64,000 nt of DNA from Morganella morganii (GTDB lineage Bacteria; Pseudomonadota; Gammaproteobacteria; Enterobacterales; Enterobacteriaceae), in assembly GCF_003996855.1 (NCBI RefSeq), contig NZ_NRQY01000003.1, positions 42,536-106,535 of the forward strand, in the 5' to 3' direction. The notes below the pieces were generated by a model, which was not told where the DNA came from, ran no database searches, and saw nothing but the letters and a program-made list of their open reading frames with translations. The stretch's first letter is position 1, and every line of letters starts with the position of its first letter. This document shows, piece by piece, positions 50,924-62,426 of this stretch. The position numbers and the translations under genes are program-made.

Positions 50924-52372
50924 TCAGGGACGATACACCTTCACATTGGTATAACCCTGCTCTGCCAGGTAAAGTGCCTGAAGACGGCTCATCACCCCGC
51001 GATCGCAGTAGAGCAGATAGGTGGTATCTGCCGGTAAATCGCCGAACTGTGTGCTGAGTTTGTAGAACGGCAGTGTGCGCACTTCAGTTCCCTCAATGTT
51101 CAGCGGATGCGATTCCTGTTCATCCGGTGAGCGGATATCCAGTACCACATCTGCGGCAGACAGCTCAGACACCATCTCCACTTCCGTTACCTGCTGCTCA
51201 CTCTGCTGCGCAATCACACGGATATCCATGTTCTGCGCGTTGAGCACCACATCATCCAGAATCGCGAAGTCGAATTTTTCTTCCTCGGCTTCAATTTTCT
51301 CTTTGACGGCTTTCACGGTCGGATTTTTTGAGATCACACCACAGAATTCCGGCATGGTGCGGGCAAAATCTTCAGTACCGATCTGACGGGCAAGATTGAT
51401 AATGGTTTCTTTGTCGTGCGAGATCAGCGGACGCAGCACCAGCGTATCTGTCGCGTTGTCGATCATGCGCAGGTTAGTCAGCGTCTGGCTGGAAACCTGT
51501 CCCAGCGCCTCGCCGGTCACAATCGCCTGCACGCCGTAGCGTTCCGCCACACGGGATGCCGCGCGGACCATCATCCGCTTGAGCACCACGCCCATCTGGC
51601 CGTCATCGACTTTTTCCAGAATTTCCGCCACGACCGGCTCAAAATTCACCGCCACAAAACGGACTTTGTGCGAACTGCCGAAGCGGTTCCACAGGTAATG
51701 CGCCACCTGTTTCACACCGATCTCATGTGCCGCACCGCCTAAATTGAAGAAGCAGTAGTGAACACGGCAGCCGCGGCGCATCAGCATATAACTGGAGACG
51801 CCGGAATCGAACCCGCCGGAGATCAGGGATAAGACATCCTCCTGAGTCCCGATCGGGAAACCGCCGATCCCTTCCAGACGACGCACCACGAGGATCAGTT
51901 TGTCATCTTCCACTTCCAGATTCACTGTCACATCCGGATGCGTCAGTTTCACCTTCGCAGACGGAATACGCTGGTTCAGGCCGCCGCCGACATAACGTTC
52001 CAGCTCAATAGAGCTGAACGGATGCTTGCCGCGGCGTTTGGCGCGGACACAAAAGGTTTTGTTTTCCAGTGATGCGGCATACATCTCAAAGGTCTGCTCA
52101 TAGATATTGTGCAGATCGGTAAATGTGCGCTCTTCCACCTGTAAAATATGGTGGATGCCGGGAATGCGGGTCAGGCGGTCAGCCACGCCCTCACCCAGCT
52201 CTTCTTTCTTCACGCGGACTTCAAGATAGTCCCAGTGACGGACAACCGCCACGTCTTCGGCCAGATCTTTAAGCACATTGCGGATATTACTGGTCAGAAT
52301 TTTAATAAAGCGCAGGCGGACACTCTGGCTTTTGATGGTAATTTCAGGAAATAATTTAATGATAAACTTCAT
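50924..52372 (-). CDS. thiI: tRNA 4-thiouridine synthase / thiamine sulfurtransferase ThiI
   Basis: ThiI makes 4-thiouridine at tRNA position 8 and supplies sulfur for the thiazole of thiamine. The 482 residues equal E. coli. Domains: N-terminal ferredoxin-like and THUMP ([15 protein letters not shown]), PP-loop ATPase SGGFDSGVS, and a C-terminal rhodanese with persulfide Cys456 in [10 protein letters not shown]; the partner Cys is in FCGVISKNP. It is divergent from xseB-ispA-dxs, with which it shares the thiamine precursor pathway. Confidence 0.97.
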   Translation of the reverse strand: MKFIIKLFPEITIKSQSVRLRFIKILTSNIRNVLKDLAEDVAVVRHWDYLEVRVKKEELGEGVADRLTRIPGIHHILQVEERTFTDLHNIYEQTFEMYAASLENKTFCVRAKRRGKHPFSSIELERYVGGGLNQRIPSAKVKLTHPDVTVNLEVEDDKLILVVRRLEGIGGFPIGTQEDVLSLISGGFDSGVSSYMLMRRGCRVHYCFFNLGGAAHEIGVKQVAHYLWNRFGSSHKVRFVAVNFEPVVAEILEKVDDGQMGVVLKRMMVRAASRVAERYGVQAIVTGEALGQVSSQTLTNLRMIDNATDTLVLRPLISHDKETIINLARQIGTEDFARTMPEFCGVISKNPTVKAVKEKIEAEEEKFDFAILDDVVLNAQNMDIRVIAQQSEQQVTEVEMVSELSAADVVLDIRSPDEQESHPLNIEGTEVRTLPFYKLSTQFGDLPADTTYLLYCDRGVMSRLQALYLAEQGYTNVKVYRP

Positions 52373-52584
52373 AACGGTTTACTGGCTATCGGCTTGATTT
52401 GCAAAGGACGGAGCAGCCGGTGTCGGGCAGCGGCAATCCCCGTTGATGAAATTGAAAGGCGGCAGTATATCACCATATCTCGATCTGCCCCGTAAAAATC
52501 GTAAATGAAGGGCACAATTTTCACTGAAAAGTGTAAACTAGGAATTATTTGCGACATAAATGCAACATCAGTGAAAAACAGACT

Positions 52585-52839
52585 ATGACCAAAAAAACAT
52601 CCGCAACGAAAACCGATGCACTGAGCTTTGAAGCATCACTCGATGCCCTTGAAGGGATCGTCACCCGTCTGGAAGCGGGTAATCTGCCGCTGGAAGAAGC
52701 GCTGGCCGAATTTGAGCGCGGTATCGCACTGACCCGTACCAGCCAGAAAACGCTGATGGCAGCCGAACAGCGGGTACAAATTCTGCTTAATGATGATGAA
52801 AACGCCCCGCTGAGCGATTTCACACCTGAAAACGACTGA
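52585..52839 (+). CDS. xseB: Exodeoxyribonuclease VII small subunit
   Basis: An 84-residue helical protein (E. coli 80): [24 protein letters not shown] and AEQRVQILL are the family core. With XseA it forms the single-strand-specific nuclease. The start MTKKTSATK was chosen by family length; the ribosome-binding site is weak. First in the xseB-ispA-dxs operon. Confidence 0.95.
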   Translation: MTKKTSATKTDALSFEASLDALEGIVTRLEAGNLPLEEALAEFERGIALTRTSQKTLMAAEQRVQILLNDDENAPLSDFTPEND

Positions 52840-52863
52840 CCGCGGTTCCCTGTGTGAACGAGA

Positions 52864-53787
52864 ATGACCATGCCAGAACAAACTCCCGAAACATTCCGCA
52901 ACCAACTGACACAGGCCAGAGAGCGTGTTGATCACGTTCTTGATGAGATCCTGACCACCCTGCCGTTTGCCGCCACCGACATGGGAAAAGCCATGCATTA
53001 CGGTGCGTTGCTCGGCGGCAAACGCCTGCGCCCGTTCCTGGTGTACGCCACCGGTGAGATGTTTGGTGTAACGGCAGAAAATCTGGATGCCCCGGCGGCG
53101 GCCATTGAGTGTATTCATGCCTATTCCCTGATCCATGATGATTTACCGGCCATGGATGACGACACACTGCGCCGCGGCAAACCCACCTGCCACGTTGCCT
53201 TCGGCGAAGCCAATGCTATTCTGGCGGGCGACGCCCTGCAAACCCAGGCATTTGCAATTCTCGCCGGACGGCCGATGCCGGATGTACGCCCGGAAGACCG
53301 TCTGGCGATGATCGCCGAGCTGGCGGATGCTGCCGGTCTCGGCGGAATGTGCGGCGGCCAGGCGCTTGATCTGGAAGCCGAAGGAAAAAACATCGGTATT
53401 CATGCGCTGGAACAAATACATAACCATAAGACCGGTGCTTTAATCCGTGCTTCCGTCCGCATGGGCGCGATGAGTGCCGGTGAAGCAGGCTATCGCGTGT
53501 TACCGGCTCTCGACACTTACGCGCAGGCTATCGGCCTGGCGTTTCAGGTTCAGGATGACATTCTGGATGTTATCGGTCATACGGATGTGATCGGAAAAAG
53601 CCAGGGCAGTGACGCCGCTCACGGGAAGAGCACCTACCCGTCGCTGCTCGGGCTGAAAGCCGCTCAGGATAAAGCACAGGCGCTTTATCAGGAATCACTG
53701 GCTTCGCTTTCACAGCTTGAAGAACATCATTACAACACAGCAACCCTGCGTGAACTTGCTAATTTTGTGATTGAACGTAACAGCTAA
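52864..53787 (+). CDS. ispA: Farnesyl diphosphate synthase
   Basis: IspA condenses IPP and DMAPP to geranyl and farnesyl diphosphate. The 307-residue protein has the first Asp-rich motif DDLPAMDD at residues 92-99 and the second at DDILD, plus GGKRLRPFL. E. coli is 299 residues; an internal ATG two codons later is an alternative start. It sits between xseB and dxs, 24 and 57 bases apart. Confidence 0.96.
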   Translation: MTMPEQTPETFRNQLTQARERVDHVLDEILTTLPFAATDMGKAMHYGALLGGKRLRPFLVYATGEMFGVTAENLDAPAAAIECIHAYSLIHDDLPAMDDDTLRRGKPTCHVAFGEANAILAGDALQTQAFAILAGRPMPDVRPEDRLAMIAELADAAGLGGMCGGQALDLEAEGKNIGIHALEQIHNHKTGALIRASVRMGAMSAGEAGYRVLPALDTYAQAIGLAFQVQDDILDVIGHTDVIGKSQGSDAAHGKSTYPSLLGLKAAQDKAQALYQESLASLSQLEEHHYNTATLRELANFVIERNS

Positions 53788-53844
53788 TCCGTCCGGCATG
53801 TTCCGGTATTTTCAGAAACTTTAATAAGAATTAGTGAGCATTAC

Positions 53845-55713
53845 ATGAGTATTGATATCGCTAAATATCCGACTTTGGCACTCGTTGAGACGCCTGATGA
53901 TTTGCGTCTGTTACCGAAAGAGAGTTTACCGAAACTCTGCGATGAACTGCGGCAATATCTGTTAAACAGTGTCAGTCGTTCCAGCGGGCATTTTGCCTCC
54001 GGTCTGGGGACGATTGAACTGACTGTCGCACTCCATTATGTCTATCAGACGCCGTTTGATAACCTGATCTGGGATGTCGGCCACCAGGCTTATCCGCACA
54101 AAATCCTGACAGGACGCCGTGACCGTATTGACACCATCCGTCATAAAAACGGGTTGCATGCCTTCCCGTGGCGTGAAGAGAGTGAATATGATGTCCTGAG
54201 TGTCGGTCACTCATCCACCTCCATCAGTGCCGGTGTCGGGATGGCGGTTGCCGCTGCCCGCGAAGGACGCAACCGTAAAACCGTCTGTGTGATCGGTGAC
54301 GGTGCAATCACCGCCGGGATGGCCTTTGAGGCGATGAATCACGGCGGGGATATCAAATCCGACATGCTGGTGATCCTCAATGACAACGAGATGTCTATCT
54401 CCGAAAACGTCGGTGCTCTCAATAACCACCTGGCACAACTGCTTTCCGGCAAGCTCTACACCACACTGCGTGAAGGCGGAAAAAAAGTCTTCTCCGGCCT
54501 GCCGCCTATTAAAGATCTGCTGAAGAAAACTGAAGAGCACATCAAAGGGATGGTGGTTCCGAGCACCTTCTTTGAAGAGCTGGGCTTTAATTATATCGGG
54601 CCGGTGGACGGACACGATGTGTTATCCCTGATCCAGACACTGAAAAATATGCGTGACCTGAAAGGGCCTCAGTTTCTGCATATTATGACGAAAAAAGGAC
54701 GCGGTTATGAACCGGCTGAAAAAGATCCGATCAGCTGGCACGCCGTGCCGCAGTTTGATCCGTCAACCGGCACACTGCCGAAAAGCAAATCCGCCAAACC
54801 GACCTTCTCAAAAATCTTCGGTGACTGGCTGTGCGAGGAAGCGGAACACGATCCGAAACTGATGGCGATCACCCCGGCCATGCGCGAAGGTTCCGGTATG
54901 GTACGTTTCTCCAAATCCTTCCCGGATCAGTATTTTGATGTGGCGATTGCCGAACAGCACTCTGTCACCTTTGCTGCGGGACTGGCTATCGGCGGTTACA
55001 AACCGGTTGTTGCGATTTACTCCAGCTTCCTGCAACGCGCCTACGACCAGGTGATCCACGATGTCGCGATCCAGAAACTGCCGGTGCTGTTTGCTATCGA
55101 CCGCGCTGGGATTGTCGGTAACGACGGCCCGACACACCAGGGCGCGTTTGATCTCGCCTTCCTGCGTATCCTGCCGAACATGGTGATCATGACTCCGAGT
55201 GATGAAAACGAGTGCCGCCAGATGCTGCACACCGGTTATCACTACGGCAAAGGTCCGGTTGCGGTACGTTATCCGCGCGGCGGTAGTTGCGGCGCCACAC
55301 TCCAGCCACTGACTCAGATTGAGATCGGTAAAGGTGTTGTGCGCCGTGAAGGGGAAAAAACCGCGATTCTGGTCTTCGGTACCCTGCTGGAAGAAGTGCT
55401 GAAAGCAGCGGAAAACCTGAACGCTACCGTGGTTGATATGCGTTTTGTCAAACCGCTGGATGAAGCCCTGATCCTGGACATGGCCGCACGTCATGACACC
55501 CTGGTAACCGTCGAGGAAAACGCTGTTATGGGTGGTGCCGGCAGTGGTGTTAACGAATTCCTGATGGCACAGCACAAGCCGGTGCCGGTGCTCAATATCG
55601 GCCTGCCGGACAGCTATGTGCCACAGGGCGACCAGGAAGAAATCCGCAGTGATATGGGTCTGGATGCAGAGCATATCCAAAAATCTATTGAAGATTATCT
55701 GGCAAAAGCCTGA
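53845..55713 (+). CDS. dxs: 1-deoxy-D-xylulose-5-phosphate synthase
   Basis: Dxs joins pyruvate and glyceraldehyde 3-phosphate to DXP, the precursor of isoprenoids, thiamine and pyridoxal. The 622-residue transketolase-like enzyme (E. coli 620) has the thiamine diphosphate motif [33 protein letters not shown], and the catalytic Glu region [15 protein letters not shown]. Last in the operon; convergent with thiL over a bidirectional terminator. Confidence 0.98.
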   Translation: MSIDIAKYPTLALVETPDDLRLLPKESLPKLCDELRQYLLNSVSRSSGHFASGLGTIELTVALHYVYQTPFDNLIWDVGHQAYPHKILTGRRDRIDTIRHKNGLHAFPWREESEYDVLSVGHSSTSISAGVGMAVAAAREGRNRKTVCVIGDGAITAGMAFEAMNHGGDIKSDMLVILNDNEMSISENVGALNNHLAQLLSGKLYTTLREGGKKVFSGLPPIKDLLKKTEEHIKGMVVPSTFFEELGFNYIGPVDGHDVLSLIQTLKNMRDLKGPQFLHIMTKKGRGYEPAEKDPISWHAVPQFDPSTGTLPKSKSAKPTFSKIFGDWLCEEAEHDPKLMAITPAMREGSGMVRFSKSFPDQYFDVAIAEQHSVTFAAGLAIGGYKPVVAIYSSFLQRAYDQVIHDVAIQKLPVLFAIDRAGIVGNDGPTHQGAFDLAFLRILPNMVIMTPSDENECRQMLHTGYHYGKGPVAVRYPRGGSCGATLQPLTQIEIGKGVVRREGEKTAILVFGTLLEEVLKAAENLNATVVDMRFVKPLDEALILDMAARHDTLVTVEENAVMGGAGSGVNEFLMAQHKPVPVLNIGLPDSYVPQGDQEEIRSDMGLDAEHIQKSIEDYLAKA

Positions 55714-55729
55714 TTATTCTCCCGGACAT

Positions 55730-55757
55730 AAAAAACCCTGCTGTTGCAGGGTTTTTT
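55730..55757. terminator. Bidirectional terminator between dxs and thiL
   Basis: A 12-bp perfect stem AAAAAACCCTGC (55730-55741) and GCAGGGTTTTTT (55746-55757) around TGTT. Its right edge overlaps the thiL stop codon by two bases. Confidence 0.93.
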
Positions 55758-56760
55758 ATGTCATCAATAATAGCTCTGCCGAAGCCTTCACCGCAAAATG
55801 ATCAAACCCGCTCAGGGCCGGTTTTACTTCCTCACCTTTACTGAAATAGCGGATGCCGTCACTCTCCGGTTTCATCTGCCCGATACAACAGAAAGGTGCG
55901 CCGGTGTGTGCCAGCGCCATTTCCAGCGCGCCACGGTTAATTTCCGGAACCGTAAAGCACAGTTCATAATCCTCACCACCGGCCAGCGCACGGGCAAGTG
56001 ACTGCTCCGGAGATGAACAGGCTTTCAGTGCCTCAGACATCGGTAAGTTATCCAGCTCAATTCTGGCACCGCAGCGGCTGGCTTTCAGGATATGGCCGAG
56101 ATCGGAAATCAGCCCGTCAGAAATATCTATTGCAGAGGATGCGAGATCGCGCAGCGCCTGTCCCTGTAAGATACGCGGCTGCGGACGCAGATGCCGTTTC
56201 AGCAGATATTCTTTATGTGCCGGGTCTTCAGGCTGCAATTCATCCAGCAAAATCGCCAGTCCGGCGGCACTGTCACCCAATGTGCCGGTGACATAGATCC
56301 AGTCGCCGTTACGGGCACCGGCGCGTTTCATTGCCCGCCCTGCCGGGACAAGACCATGAACGGTCAGCGTCAGGCTCATCGGGCCGCGGGTGGTATCGCC
56401 GCCGATTAACTGCATACCGTAATAATTCAGCTGTTCAAAGAAGCTGTCACTGAATTCACCCAGCCAGGCCTCGTCAATAGACGGCAGTGTCAGCGCCAGT
56501 GAAACCCAGGCCGGATCTGCGCCGATAGCCGCCAGATCACTTAAATTCACCGCGAGGGACTTCCAGGCAAGATCACGGGCAGAGACAGACGGCAGAAAAT
56601 GAATGCCGGACACCAGAGTATCCGTACTGACAGCAACCTGCTGTTTTTCCGCCACGGTCATCAGGGCACAATCATCCCCGATCCCCAGTTCAACGTCCCG
56701 GCGGTAATAGTGCTGCCGGTCAAAAAAACGCCGGATGAGATCAAATTCACCACAAGCCAT
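55756..56760 (-). CDS. thiL: Thiamine-monophosphate kinase
   Basis: ThiL makes thiamine diphosphate from the monophosphate. The 334-residue PurM-like kinase (E. coli 325) has [23 protein letters not shown] and GGDTTRGPM. The ATG of MACGEF matches the E. coli start; a TTG two codons upstream is possible. Compared with E. coli, pgpA does not follow. A hairpin lies between nusB and thiL. Confidence 0.95.
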   Translation of the reverse strand: MACGEFDLIRRFFDRQHYYRRDVELGIGDDCALMTVAEKQQVAVSTDTLVSGIHFLPSVSARDLAWKSLAVNLSDLAAIGADPAWVSLALTLPSIDEAWLGEFSDSFFEQLNYYGMQLIGGDTTRGPMSLTLTVHGLVPAGRAMKRAGARNGDWIYVTGTLGDSAAGLAILLDELQPEDPAHKEYLLKRHLRPQPRILQGQALRDLASSAIDISDGLISDLGHILKASRCGARIELDNLPMSEALKACSSPEQSLARALAGGEDYELCFTVPEINRGALEMALAHTGAPFCCIGQMKPESDGIRYFSKGEEVKPALSGFDHFAVKASAELLLMT

Positions 56761-56790
56761 AATCAAAAATTCCGCAATCAGATAAAGACA

Positions 56791-56816
56791 AAAGGCCGGT
56801 TAAACCGGCCTCTTTT
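56791..56816 (-). terminator. Terminator-like hairpin between nusB and thiL
   Basis: AGGCCGGTT/AACCGGCCT (56793-56801, 56803-56811; effectively a GGCCGG stem) with TTTTGTCTTT after it on the minus strand. It could reduce readthrough from nusB into thiL. Confidence 0.75.
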
Positions 56817-56856
56817 ATATCATGTCATGTATGTCCGTGCATAAAGTATCAGATGA

Positions 56857-57270
56857 TTACTTTCTGCGGGCATTTGGCGCGGCTTTATCGAGCACGCCAT
56901 TGACAAATTTGTGGCTTTCTTCCGCGCCGAACACTTTCGCCAGTTCAATCGCTTCGTTGATAACCACTTTGTAAGGGACATCCTCACGGTAGCTTAATTC
57001 ATACATCGCCAGACGCAGAACGGCTTTTTCCACCTGACCTAACTCCTCCAGCTGGCGGGAGAGGTACGGCGCCATCAGTGCATCAAGGCGCACTGCATTC
57101 GTTGCCGCACCGAAGAGCAGCTCACGAAAATAGGCGACATCAACATCTTTGACATCCTGCTCTGACAGAAATTCTGATTCAACATCCGCAATGTTATTGC
57201 CGGATAACTGCCACGAATAAAGCGCCTGAACGGCACATTCACGAGCACGACGACGAGCTGCAGGTTTCAC
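56857..57270 (-). CDS. nusB: Transcription antitermination protein NusB
   Basis: NusB with NusE (S10) binds boxA RNA to prevent termination in rRNA operons. The 137-residue helical protein (E. coli 139) starts [20 protein letters not shown] from a GTG with AAGGGG upstream, as in E. coli. It ends near [11 protein letters not shown]. Located 26 bases after ribH, the standard neighbour. Confidence 0.97.
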   Translation of the reverse strand: MKPAARRRARECAVQALYSWQLSGNNIADVESEFLSEQDVKDVDVAYFRELLFGAATNAVRLDALMAPYLSRQLEELGQVEKAVLRLAMYELSYREDVPYKVVINEAIELAKVFGAEESHKFVNGVLDKAAPNARRK

Positions 57271-57296
57271 ACATATCCCCTTACTAAAATCTAAAT

Positions 57297-57767
57297 TCAG
57301 CCTTTAATGGCTTTAATCACATTGATCATTTCCAGCGCGGTCATTGCGGCTTCCGCCCCTTTGTTACCGGCTTTGGTTCCCGCACGTTCAATGGCCTGTT
57401 CAATATTTTCGGTGGTCAGCACCCCGAAAGTGACCGGAATCCCGCTGTTCATCGCAACCGCTGATAACCCGGAGCTGCATTCACCTGACACATATTCAAA
57501 ATGTGCAGTGCCGCCGCGGATAACAGTACCCAGAGCAATGATAGCGTCATATTTTCCGGTGTCTGCCAGGGCTTTTACTGCCAGCGGCAGTTCATACGCA
57601 CCCGGCACCCAGACCGTTGTAATGTTCTCAGAGGAGACCTGACCGATACGCTCAAGCGCATCAACCGCACCGTCTAACAGGCTGTCGTTGATGAAGTTGT
57701 TAAAGCGGGCAATTGCGATGGCGATACGCGCACCCGGCGCACTGACAACACCTTTAATGACGTTCAT
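57297..57767 (-). CDS. ribH: 6,7-dimethyl-8-ribityllumazine synthase
   Basis: This enzyme forms the lumazine precursor of riboflavin; the E. coli gene is also called ribE. The 156 residues equal E. coli. Conserved: [24 protein letters not shown], and [16 protein letters not shown] with the catalytic His. ATG follows AAGGA. Between ribD and nusB on the same strand. Confidence 0.97.
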   Translation of the reverse strand: MNVIKGVVSAPGARIAIAIARFNNFINDSLLDGAVDALERIGQVSSENITTVWVPGAYELPLAVKALADTGKYDAIIALGTVIRGGTAHFEYVSGECSSGLSAVAMNSGIPVTFGVLTTENIEQAIERAGTKAGNKGAEAAMTALEMINVIKAIKG

Positions 57768-57851
57768 AGCCGTTCCTTCTTACGAGTTTCATACTGCGGG
57801 GCGCGGATTTTATCACATTCTTTCCGTCACCGCGCCTGTGTTTTTCAAACT

Positions 57852-57874
57852 CCGGAATAAAAATTAAATTCCGG
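57852..57874. repeat. Inverted repeat in the ribD-ribH spacer
   Basis: CCGGAA/TTCCGG (57852-57857, 57869-57874) with an AT-rich 11-base loop, in the 121-base gap after ribD. No T-run follows on the minus strand. No FMN riboswitch is present. Possibly a processing or attenuating hairpin. Confidence 0.35.
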
Positions 57875-57888
57875 CGTAAATTCAGCGA

Positions 57889-59001
57889 TTAATAAACCGG
57901 GATCAGCCGCAGACGGAGATCCGGCCCGACCATCGTGCAGTCGTCAATCCGGAACTGTGGTGCATCCCGCAAATGTGCAAGCGGCGGCAGTGTAAAGAGA
58001 TCCTGCGCATCACTGCCCAGAATTTTCGGCGCCAGATAGAGCACAATCTCATCTGCCAGCCCGGCTTTCAGCAGCGCACCTGCCATATGTGAACCGCACT
58101 CTGTCCAGATATGGTTAATATTACGCTTGCCGAGCTGCATCATCAGCAGAACCAGATCCACGCAGCTGCCGTTCTCCGGCAGGATCATTTCCTCAACATC
58201 ACCCTGCCAGTTATCCGGCTGAGAGGCGGTCCGCGCCAGCCAGCAACTTCCCGGTAACTGCGTGACACGGTGCTGTGCGGTTACCCGCTGACGGCTGTCC
58301 GTGATGATCCGCACCGGCTGGCGGATCTCCGCCTCCGGATAGCTCTGCTGTAACGATGCCGGGAAATCCGCATGGCGGACAGTCAGGCCCGGATCATCAG
58401 CCAGAACCGTCGCACTGGTGGATAAAATCGCGCCAGCCTGCGCCCGGAACTGCTGGACATCCTGCCGCGCGGCTTTTGAGGTGATCCACTGACTTTCACC
58501 GTTGGCTAACGCGGTTTTACCATCAATTGAGGCGGCCATTTTCAGCTGAATATACGGAAAACCGGTACGCATCCTCTTAAAGAAACCTTTATTCAGTGCT
58601 TCCGCTTCCTGCATCAGTACGCCGTGACTGACCTCAATCCCGGCTTCGCGCAGTTTAAACAATCCGCGTCCTGCCACCTGCGGGTTCGGGTCCTGCATAG
58701 CGGCCACCACCCGGCTGACCCCGGCACTGACCAGTGCCTCCGCACACGGCGGCGTACGACCGTGATGACTGCACGGCTCCAGCGTGACATACGCGGTAGC
58801 GCCACGGGCTTTATCACCGGCCATGCGCAGCGCGTGCACTTCCGCATGCGGTTCACCGGCACGCTGATGATAACCTTCGCCGACGATTTCACCGTCGCGG
58901 ACAATCACACAGCCGACATTCGGGTTCGGTGCGGTAGTAAAACGACCCAGCGCCGCCAGTTCAAGGGCGCGGGCCATATAAAATTCATCAGAATGCATCA
59001 T
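57889..59001 (-). CDS. ribD: Bifunctional riboflavin deaminase/reductase RibD
   Basis: RibD carries out the second and third steps of riboflavin synthesis. The 370-residue product (E. coli 367) has the N-terminal cytidine-deaminase-like zinc site His52, Glu54, Cys77, Cys86 (HAE and EPCSHHGRTPPC) and the C-terminal NADPH reductase domain from about residue 150 (MAASIDGKTALANGESQWI). Two adjacent ATGs are possible starts, two bases after the nrdR stop, so the genes are coupled. Confidence 0.97.
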   Translation of the reverse strand: MMHSDEFYMARALELAALGRFTTAPNPNVGCVIVRDGEIVGEGYHQRAGEPHAEVHALRMAGDKARGATAYVTLEPCSHHGRTPPCAEALVSAGVSRVVAAMQDPNPQVAGRGLFKLREAGIEVSHGVLMQEAEALNKGFFKRMRTGFPYIQLKMAASIDGKTALANGESQWITSKAARQDVQQFRAQAGAILSTSATVLADDPGLTVRHADFPASLQQSYPEAEIRQPVRIITDSRQRVTAQHRVTQLPGSCWLARTASQPDNWQGDVEEMILPENGSCVDLVLLMMQLGKRNINHIWTECGSHMAGALLKAGLADEIVLYLAPKILGSDAQDLFTLPPLAHLRDAPQFRIDDCTMVGPDLRLRLIPVY

Positions 59002-59003
59002 AT

Positions 59004-59453
59004 TCAGTCCTGCAGGCGGGCGATTTCCTCGCCGAATTCCCGGATGTCTTCAAAGCTGCGGTAAACCGACGCAAAACGGATATATGCGACTTTATCCAGC
59101 TTTTTCAGCTCATTCATCACCAGTTCGCCGACAAACTTAGCAGAGACTTCCCGTTCACCGGTAGCCCGTAACTGCGATTTGATGTGACTGAGGGAGGTTT
59201 CGATATCGTCAGAGCTGACCGGACGTTTCTCCAGCGCCTTCTGCATACCACGGCGCAGTTTTTCTTCATCAAACGGTTCGCGGCTGTCATCACTTTTGAT
59301 CACCCGCGGCATCACCAGTTCGGCAACCTCAAACGTGGTAAAGCGTTCGTGGCATTCCAGACACTGGCGGCGGCGGCGGACCTGGGAGCCATCACCCACC
59401 AGACGTGAGTCGATGACTTTGGTATCAACGGCAGAGCAAAACGGGCAATGCAT
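59004..59453 (-). CDS. nrdR: Transcriptional repressor NrdR
   Basis: NrdR represses ribonucleotide reductase genes in response to ATP/dATP. The 149 residues equal E. coli. It has the zinc ribbon Cys3, Cys6, Cys31, Cys34 and an ATP-cone domain ([21 protein letters not shown]). First of nrdR-ribD-ribH-nusB. The E. coli genes yajD, tsx and yajI between secF and nrdR are absent. Confidence 0.97.
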   Translation of the reverse strand: MHCPFCSAVDTKVIDSRLVGDGSQVRRRRQCLECHERFTTFEVAELVMPRVIKSDDSREPFDEEKLRRGMQKALEKRPVSSDDIETSLSHIKSQLRATGEREVSAKFVGELVMNELKKLDKVAYIRFASVYRSFEDIREFGEEIARLQD

Positions 59454-59504
59454 AAATTATCCTGCGGGTCAATGAACTGTTGCGGTAGTTTACCCTGTTT
59501 ACAC

Positions 59505-59544
59505 ATAAAAAACACCCTGCATGCTTGCACATACAGGGTGTTTT
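59505..59544 (-). terminator. Terminator of secF
   Basis: Stem AAAACACCCTG (59509-59519) with CAGGGTGTTTT (59534-59544), loop partly self-paired (GCATGC); T5 on the minus strand. Confidence 0.88.
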
Positions 59545-59564
59545 CTGTTTTTTCACGGCAGAAA

Positions 59565-60533
59565 TTACGGCAGGATAGATTCCTGGTCCGCACCTTCTTT
59601 TTCCACTTTCTGCACAATCAGGTGCTCACGCTTCATACCCAGTTTCAGGGCCAGCGCGGACGCCACGTAGATTGAGGAAATGGTACCGATAGACACACCA
59701 ATCAGCATGACCAGTGAGAAGCCCTTAAGCATTGCACCGCCGAAGATATAGAGCATCAGAACCACTAACAGGGTGGTTGCTGATGTCATAATGGTACGGC
59801 TTAACGTCTGAGTCAGGGAAACGTTCATGATCTCATACGACGTACCACGGCGGATTTTGCGGAAGTTCTCACGGATACGGTCAGATACCACGATACTGTC
59901 GTTCAGTGAGTAACCGATAACCGACATCAGGGATGCCACAATGGTCAGGTCAATCTCAATATGGAACAACGACAGTACACCGAGGGTGATGATAACGTCA
60001 TGCGCCAGCGCGATAACCGCACCTAACGCCAGACGCCATTCAAACCGCATCGCCACATAAATCAGGATACAGATTAATGCCGCGATCAGCGCCATCGCCC
60101 CGGTCTGAGCCAGTTCCGCACCCACACTCGGTCCGACAAATTCGATACGCTTAACAACCGCGCCTTCATCAATGTTCGTATTAATAACATTGATAATCGT
60201 TTTACCGAGTTCCTGTCCTGCGGTGCCTTCGGCAGGCGGCAGACGTACCATGATGTCACGGCTGCTGCCGAAGTTCTGGATCAGCGGATCTTTAAACCCG
60301 GCTTGCGAAACGGTATCACGGATTTTATCCAAATCAGCCGGCTGGCTGAAATTCACCTCAATGACGGTCCCGCCGGTGAAATCCAGACCCCAGTTAAAGC
60401 CTTTCACACCGATGATTGCCACAGAGGCAATCAGCAGCAGTGCCGAAATGGTAAATGCCACGTTGTCCCAGCGCATAAAGTCATAGACTCTGCGGCCGTG
60501 GTTTAATTGTTCAACAGTATAATCCTGTGCCAC
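59565..60533 (-). CDS. secF: Protein translocase subunit SecF
   Basis: SecF with SecD and YajC uses the proton gradient to aid export through SecYEG. The 322-residue protein (E. coli 323) has six membrane spans, [15 protein letters not shown] in the first periplasmic part, and [21 protein letters not shown] chose the GTG of VAQDYTVEQ because AAGGAG is six bases ahead, overlapping the secD stop; a longer frame has no family match. Confidence 0.96.
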   Translation of the reverse strand: MAQDYTVEQLNHGRRVYDFMRWDNVAFTISALLLIASVAIIGVKGFNWGLDFTGGTVIEVNFSQPADLDKIRDTVSQAGFKDPLIQNFGSSRDIMVRLPPAEGTAGQELGKTIINVINTNIDEGAVVKRIEFVGPSVGAELAQTGAMALIAALICILIYVAMRFEWRLALGAVIALAHDVIITLGVLSLFHIEIDLTIVASLMSVIGYSLNDSIVVSDRIRENFRKIRRGTSYEIMNVSLTQTLSRTIMTSATTLLVVLMLYIFGGAMLKGFSLVMLIGVSIGTISSIYVASALALKLGMKREHLIVQKVEKEGADQESILP

Positions 60534-60543
60534 AACGTGCTCC

Positions 60544-62391
60544 TTAAATAGACAGCTTATTAATACGTTTACCGCCATACAGCAGGTTCACGATGGCGCG
60601 TGTTCCGATAATCGCTGTAAACATGGAGGTTGCCACACCAATGGCTGTCGTAATCGCAAACCCTTTAATCGAACCGGTACCGACCGCATAAAGAATGATG
60701 GCAGTAATCAGTGTGGTTAAATTTGCGTCGATAATACTTGAGAAGGCACCTTTATACCCTTCATGGATTGCCTGCTGGACAGAGCGCCCGTTGCGCAGTT
60801 CCTCCTTGATACGTTCGTTTATCAGAACGTTCGCATCAACCGCAACCGCAAGGGTCAGTACGATCCCCGCAATTCCCGGCATGGTCAGCGTTGCACCCGG
60901 TAACAGCGACATCACCCCGACAATCAGGATAAGGTTCGCCAGTAACGCGCTGCTCGCGATCAGACCGAATTTACGGTAATAGATCACCATGAAGAGAATT
61001 GAGGCCATCAGCCCCCACAGACACGCTTCCAGGCCCTGCTCGATATTTTGCAGGCCCAGCGTCGGCCCGATGGTCCGCTCTTCCACAATCTGGATTGGTG
61101 CAATCAGGGCACCGGCACGCAGCAGCAGTGATAACTGACGGGCTTCATTGGCATTATCAATCCCGGTGATACGGAAGTTCGAACCTAAACGGGACTGGAT
61201 ATTGGCAATGTTGATAACTTCTTCGTTTTTCTCAAGGATTGAGCGGCCTGCGGCATCTTTACGCCCGCTGTCTTTATACTCGACAAACAAGGTCGCCATC
61301 GGCTTATACAGGTTATCCTTGGTGAAATCGGACATGGTGTTACCACCGGCGCTGTCCAGCGAGATGCTGACCTGCGGCTGACCGTATTCATCGCTCTGTG
61401 ACGTGGAGTCAGTGATATGGTCACCGGTCAGGATCACGCGCTTATACATTGCCACAGCACGCCCGTCACGGGTATATTTCACTTCGGTGTCACCCGGAAT
61501 ACGGCCTGCTTCGATAGCGGCAGGGTCAACAGTGCTGTTGACCAGACGGAATTCCAGCGTTGCGGTTGCCCCGAGGATTTCTTTCGCCCGTGCGGTATCC
61601 TGGATACCCGGTAATTCCACCACGATGCGGTCCGCACCCTGGCGCTGTACCAGCGGCTCAGCAACACCCAGTTGGTTAACACGGTTACGCAGGATAGTAA
61701 TGTTCTGCATGACGGCGTAACTGCGCGCTTCGCTTAAGCGCTGATCGCTCATCACGGCGGTCAGGGTATTATCTGATCCGTCTTTGAAAACCAAATCACG
61801 CAGGCGTTTTGATAACAGCGCGCTGGCTTCGGAACGTGATGCATCATCACGGAAGCGGACTTCCACGCCGTAATCCGCTGATTTACGGACAGAGGCAAAC
61901 GGAATGCTGTTTTCACGCAGCAGGGAACGGACACCGTCGAGGTTCTGCTCCTGCAATTTACCCAGCGCGGTTTCCATATCCACTTCCATCAGGAAGTGCA
62001 CACCACCACGCAGGTCGAGACCCAGTTTCATTGGCTCGCCACCGACGGCTGTCAGCCATTTCGGTGTTGCCGGGGCAAGGTTCAGGGCAACAACATATTG
62101 CTCACCTAAGCCTTTCACCAGCTCTTCACGGGCACGTAACTGGATATCAGGATTTGAGAAACGGGCAAGTATCACACCATTTTCCAGTGCGACCGACTTA
62201 CTCGCGATCTTGTCTTTTTCTAAAATGGTCCGGACCTGATCCAGGGTCTGTTCATTGGCGGCGGTTCCCCGCGCGCCAGTGATTTGAACAGCCGGATCCT
62301 CTCCGTACAGGTTTGGAAGTGCATAAAGCAAACCGATGAGGATCGCAGCGATCAGCATCAGATACTTCCACAAAGGATAACGGTTTAACAC
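60544..62391 (-). CDS. secD: Protein translocase subunit SecD
   Basis: SecD, 615 residues as in E. coli, has an N-terminal span, a large periplasmic P1 domain ([16 protein letters not shown]) and a C-terminal six-span RND-like part ([21 protein letters not shown]). The start is a GTG ([12 protein letters not shown]) with AAGGGA upstream, as in E. coli. Ten bases separate it from secF. Confidence 0.98.
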   Translation of the reverse strand: MLNRYPLWKYLMLIAAILIGLLYALPNLYGEDPAVQITGARGTAANEQTLDQVRTILEKDKIASKSVALENGVILARFSNPDIQLRAREELVKGLGEQYVVALNLAPATPKWLTAVGGEPMKLGLDLRGGVHFLMEVDMETALGKLQEQNLDGVRSLLRENSIPFASVRKSADYGVEVRFRDDASRSEASALLSKRLRDLVFKDGSDNTLTAVMSDQRLSEARSYAVMQNITILRNRVNQLGVAEPLVQRQGADRIVVELPGIQDTARAKEILGATATLEFRLVNSTVDPAAIEAGRIPGDTEVKYTRDGRAVAMYKRVILTGDHITDSTSQSDEYGQPQVSISLDSAGGNTMSDFTKDNLYKPMATLFVEYKDSGRKDAAGRSILEKNEEVINIANIQSRLGSNFRITGIDNANEARQLSLLLRAGALIAPIQIVEERTIGPTLGLQNIEQGLEACLWGLMASILFMVIYYRKFGLIASSALLANLILIVGVMSLLPGATLTMPGIAGIVLTLAVAVDANVLINERIKEELRNGRSVQQAIHEGYKGAFSSIIDANLTTLITAIILYAVGTGSIKGFAITTAIGVATSMFTAIIGTRAIVNLLYGGKRINKLSI

Positions 62392-62426
62392 GGCAGTCCC
62401 TTCGGGAAAATCATACTACAGGAAGA

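Noticed and set aside
54808..55680. 290-codon open frame opposite dxs
   Set aside because: Long but fully antisense to conserved dxs codons; His/Arg/Gln-rich with no motif.
57768..57888. FMN riboswitch before ribH
   Set aside because: The 121-base spacer is too short and lacks the conserved RFN helices; only a simple 6-bp inverted repeat is seen.
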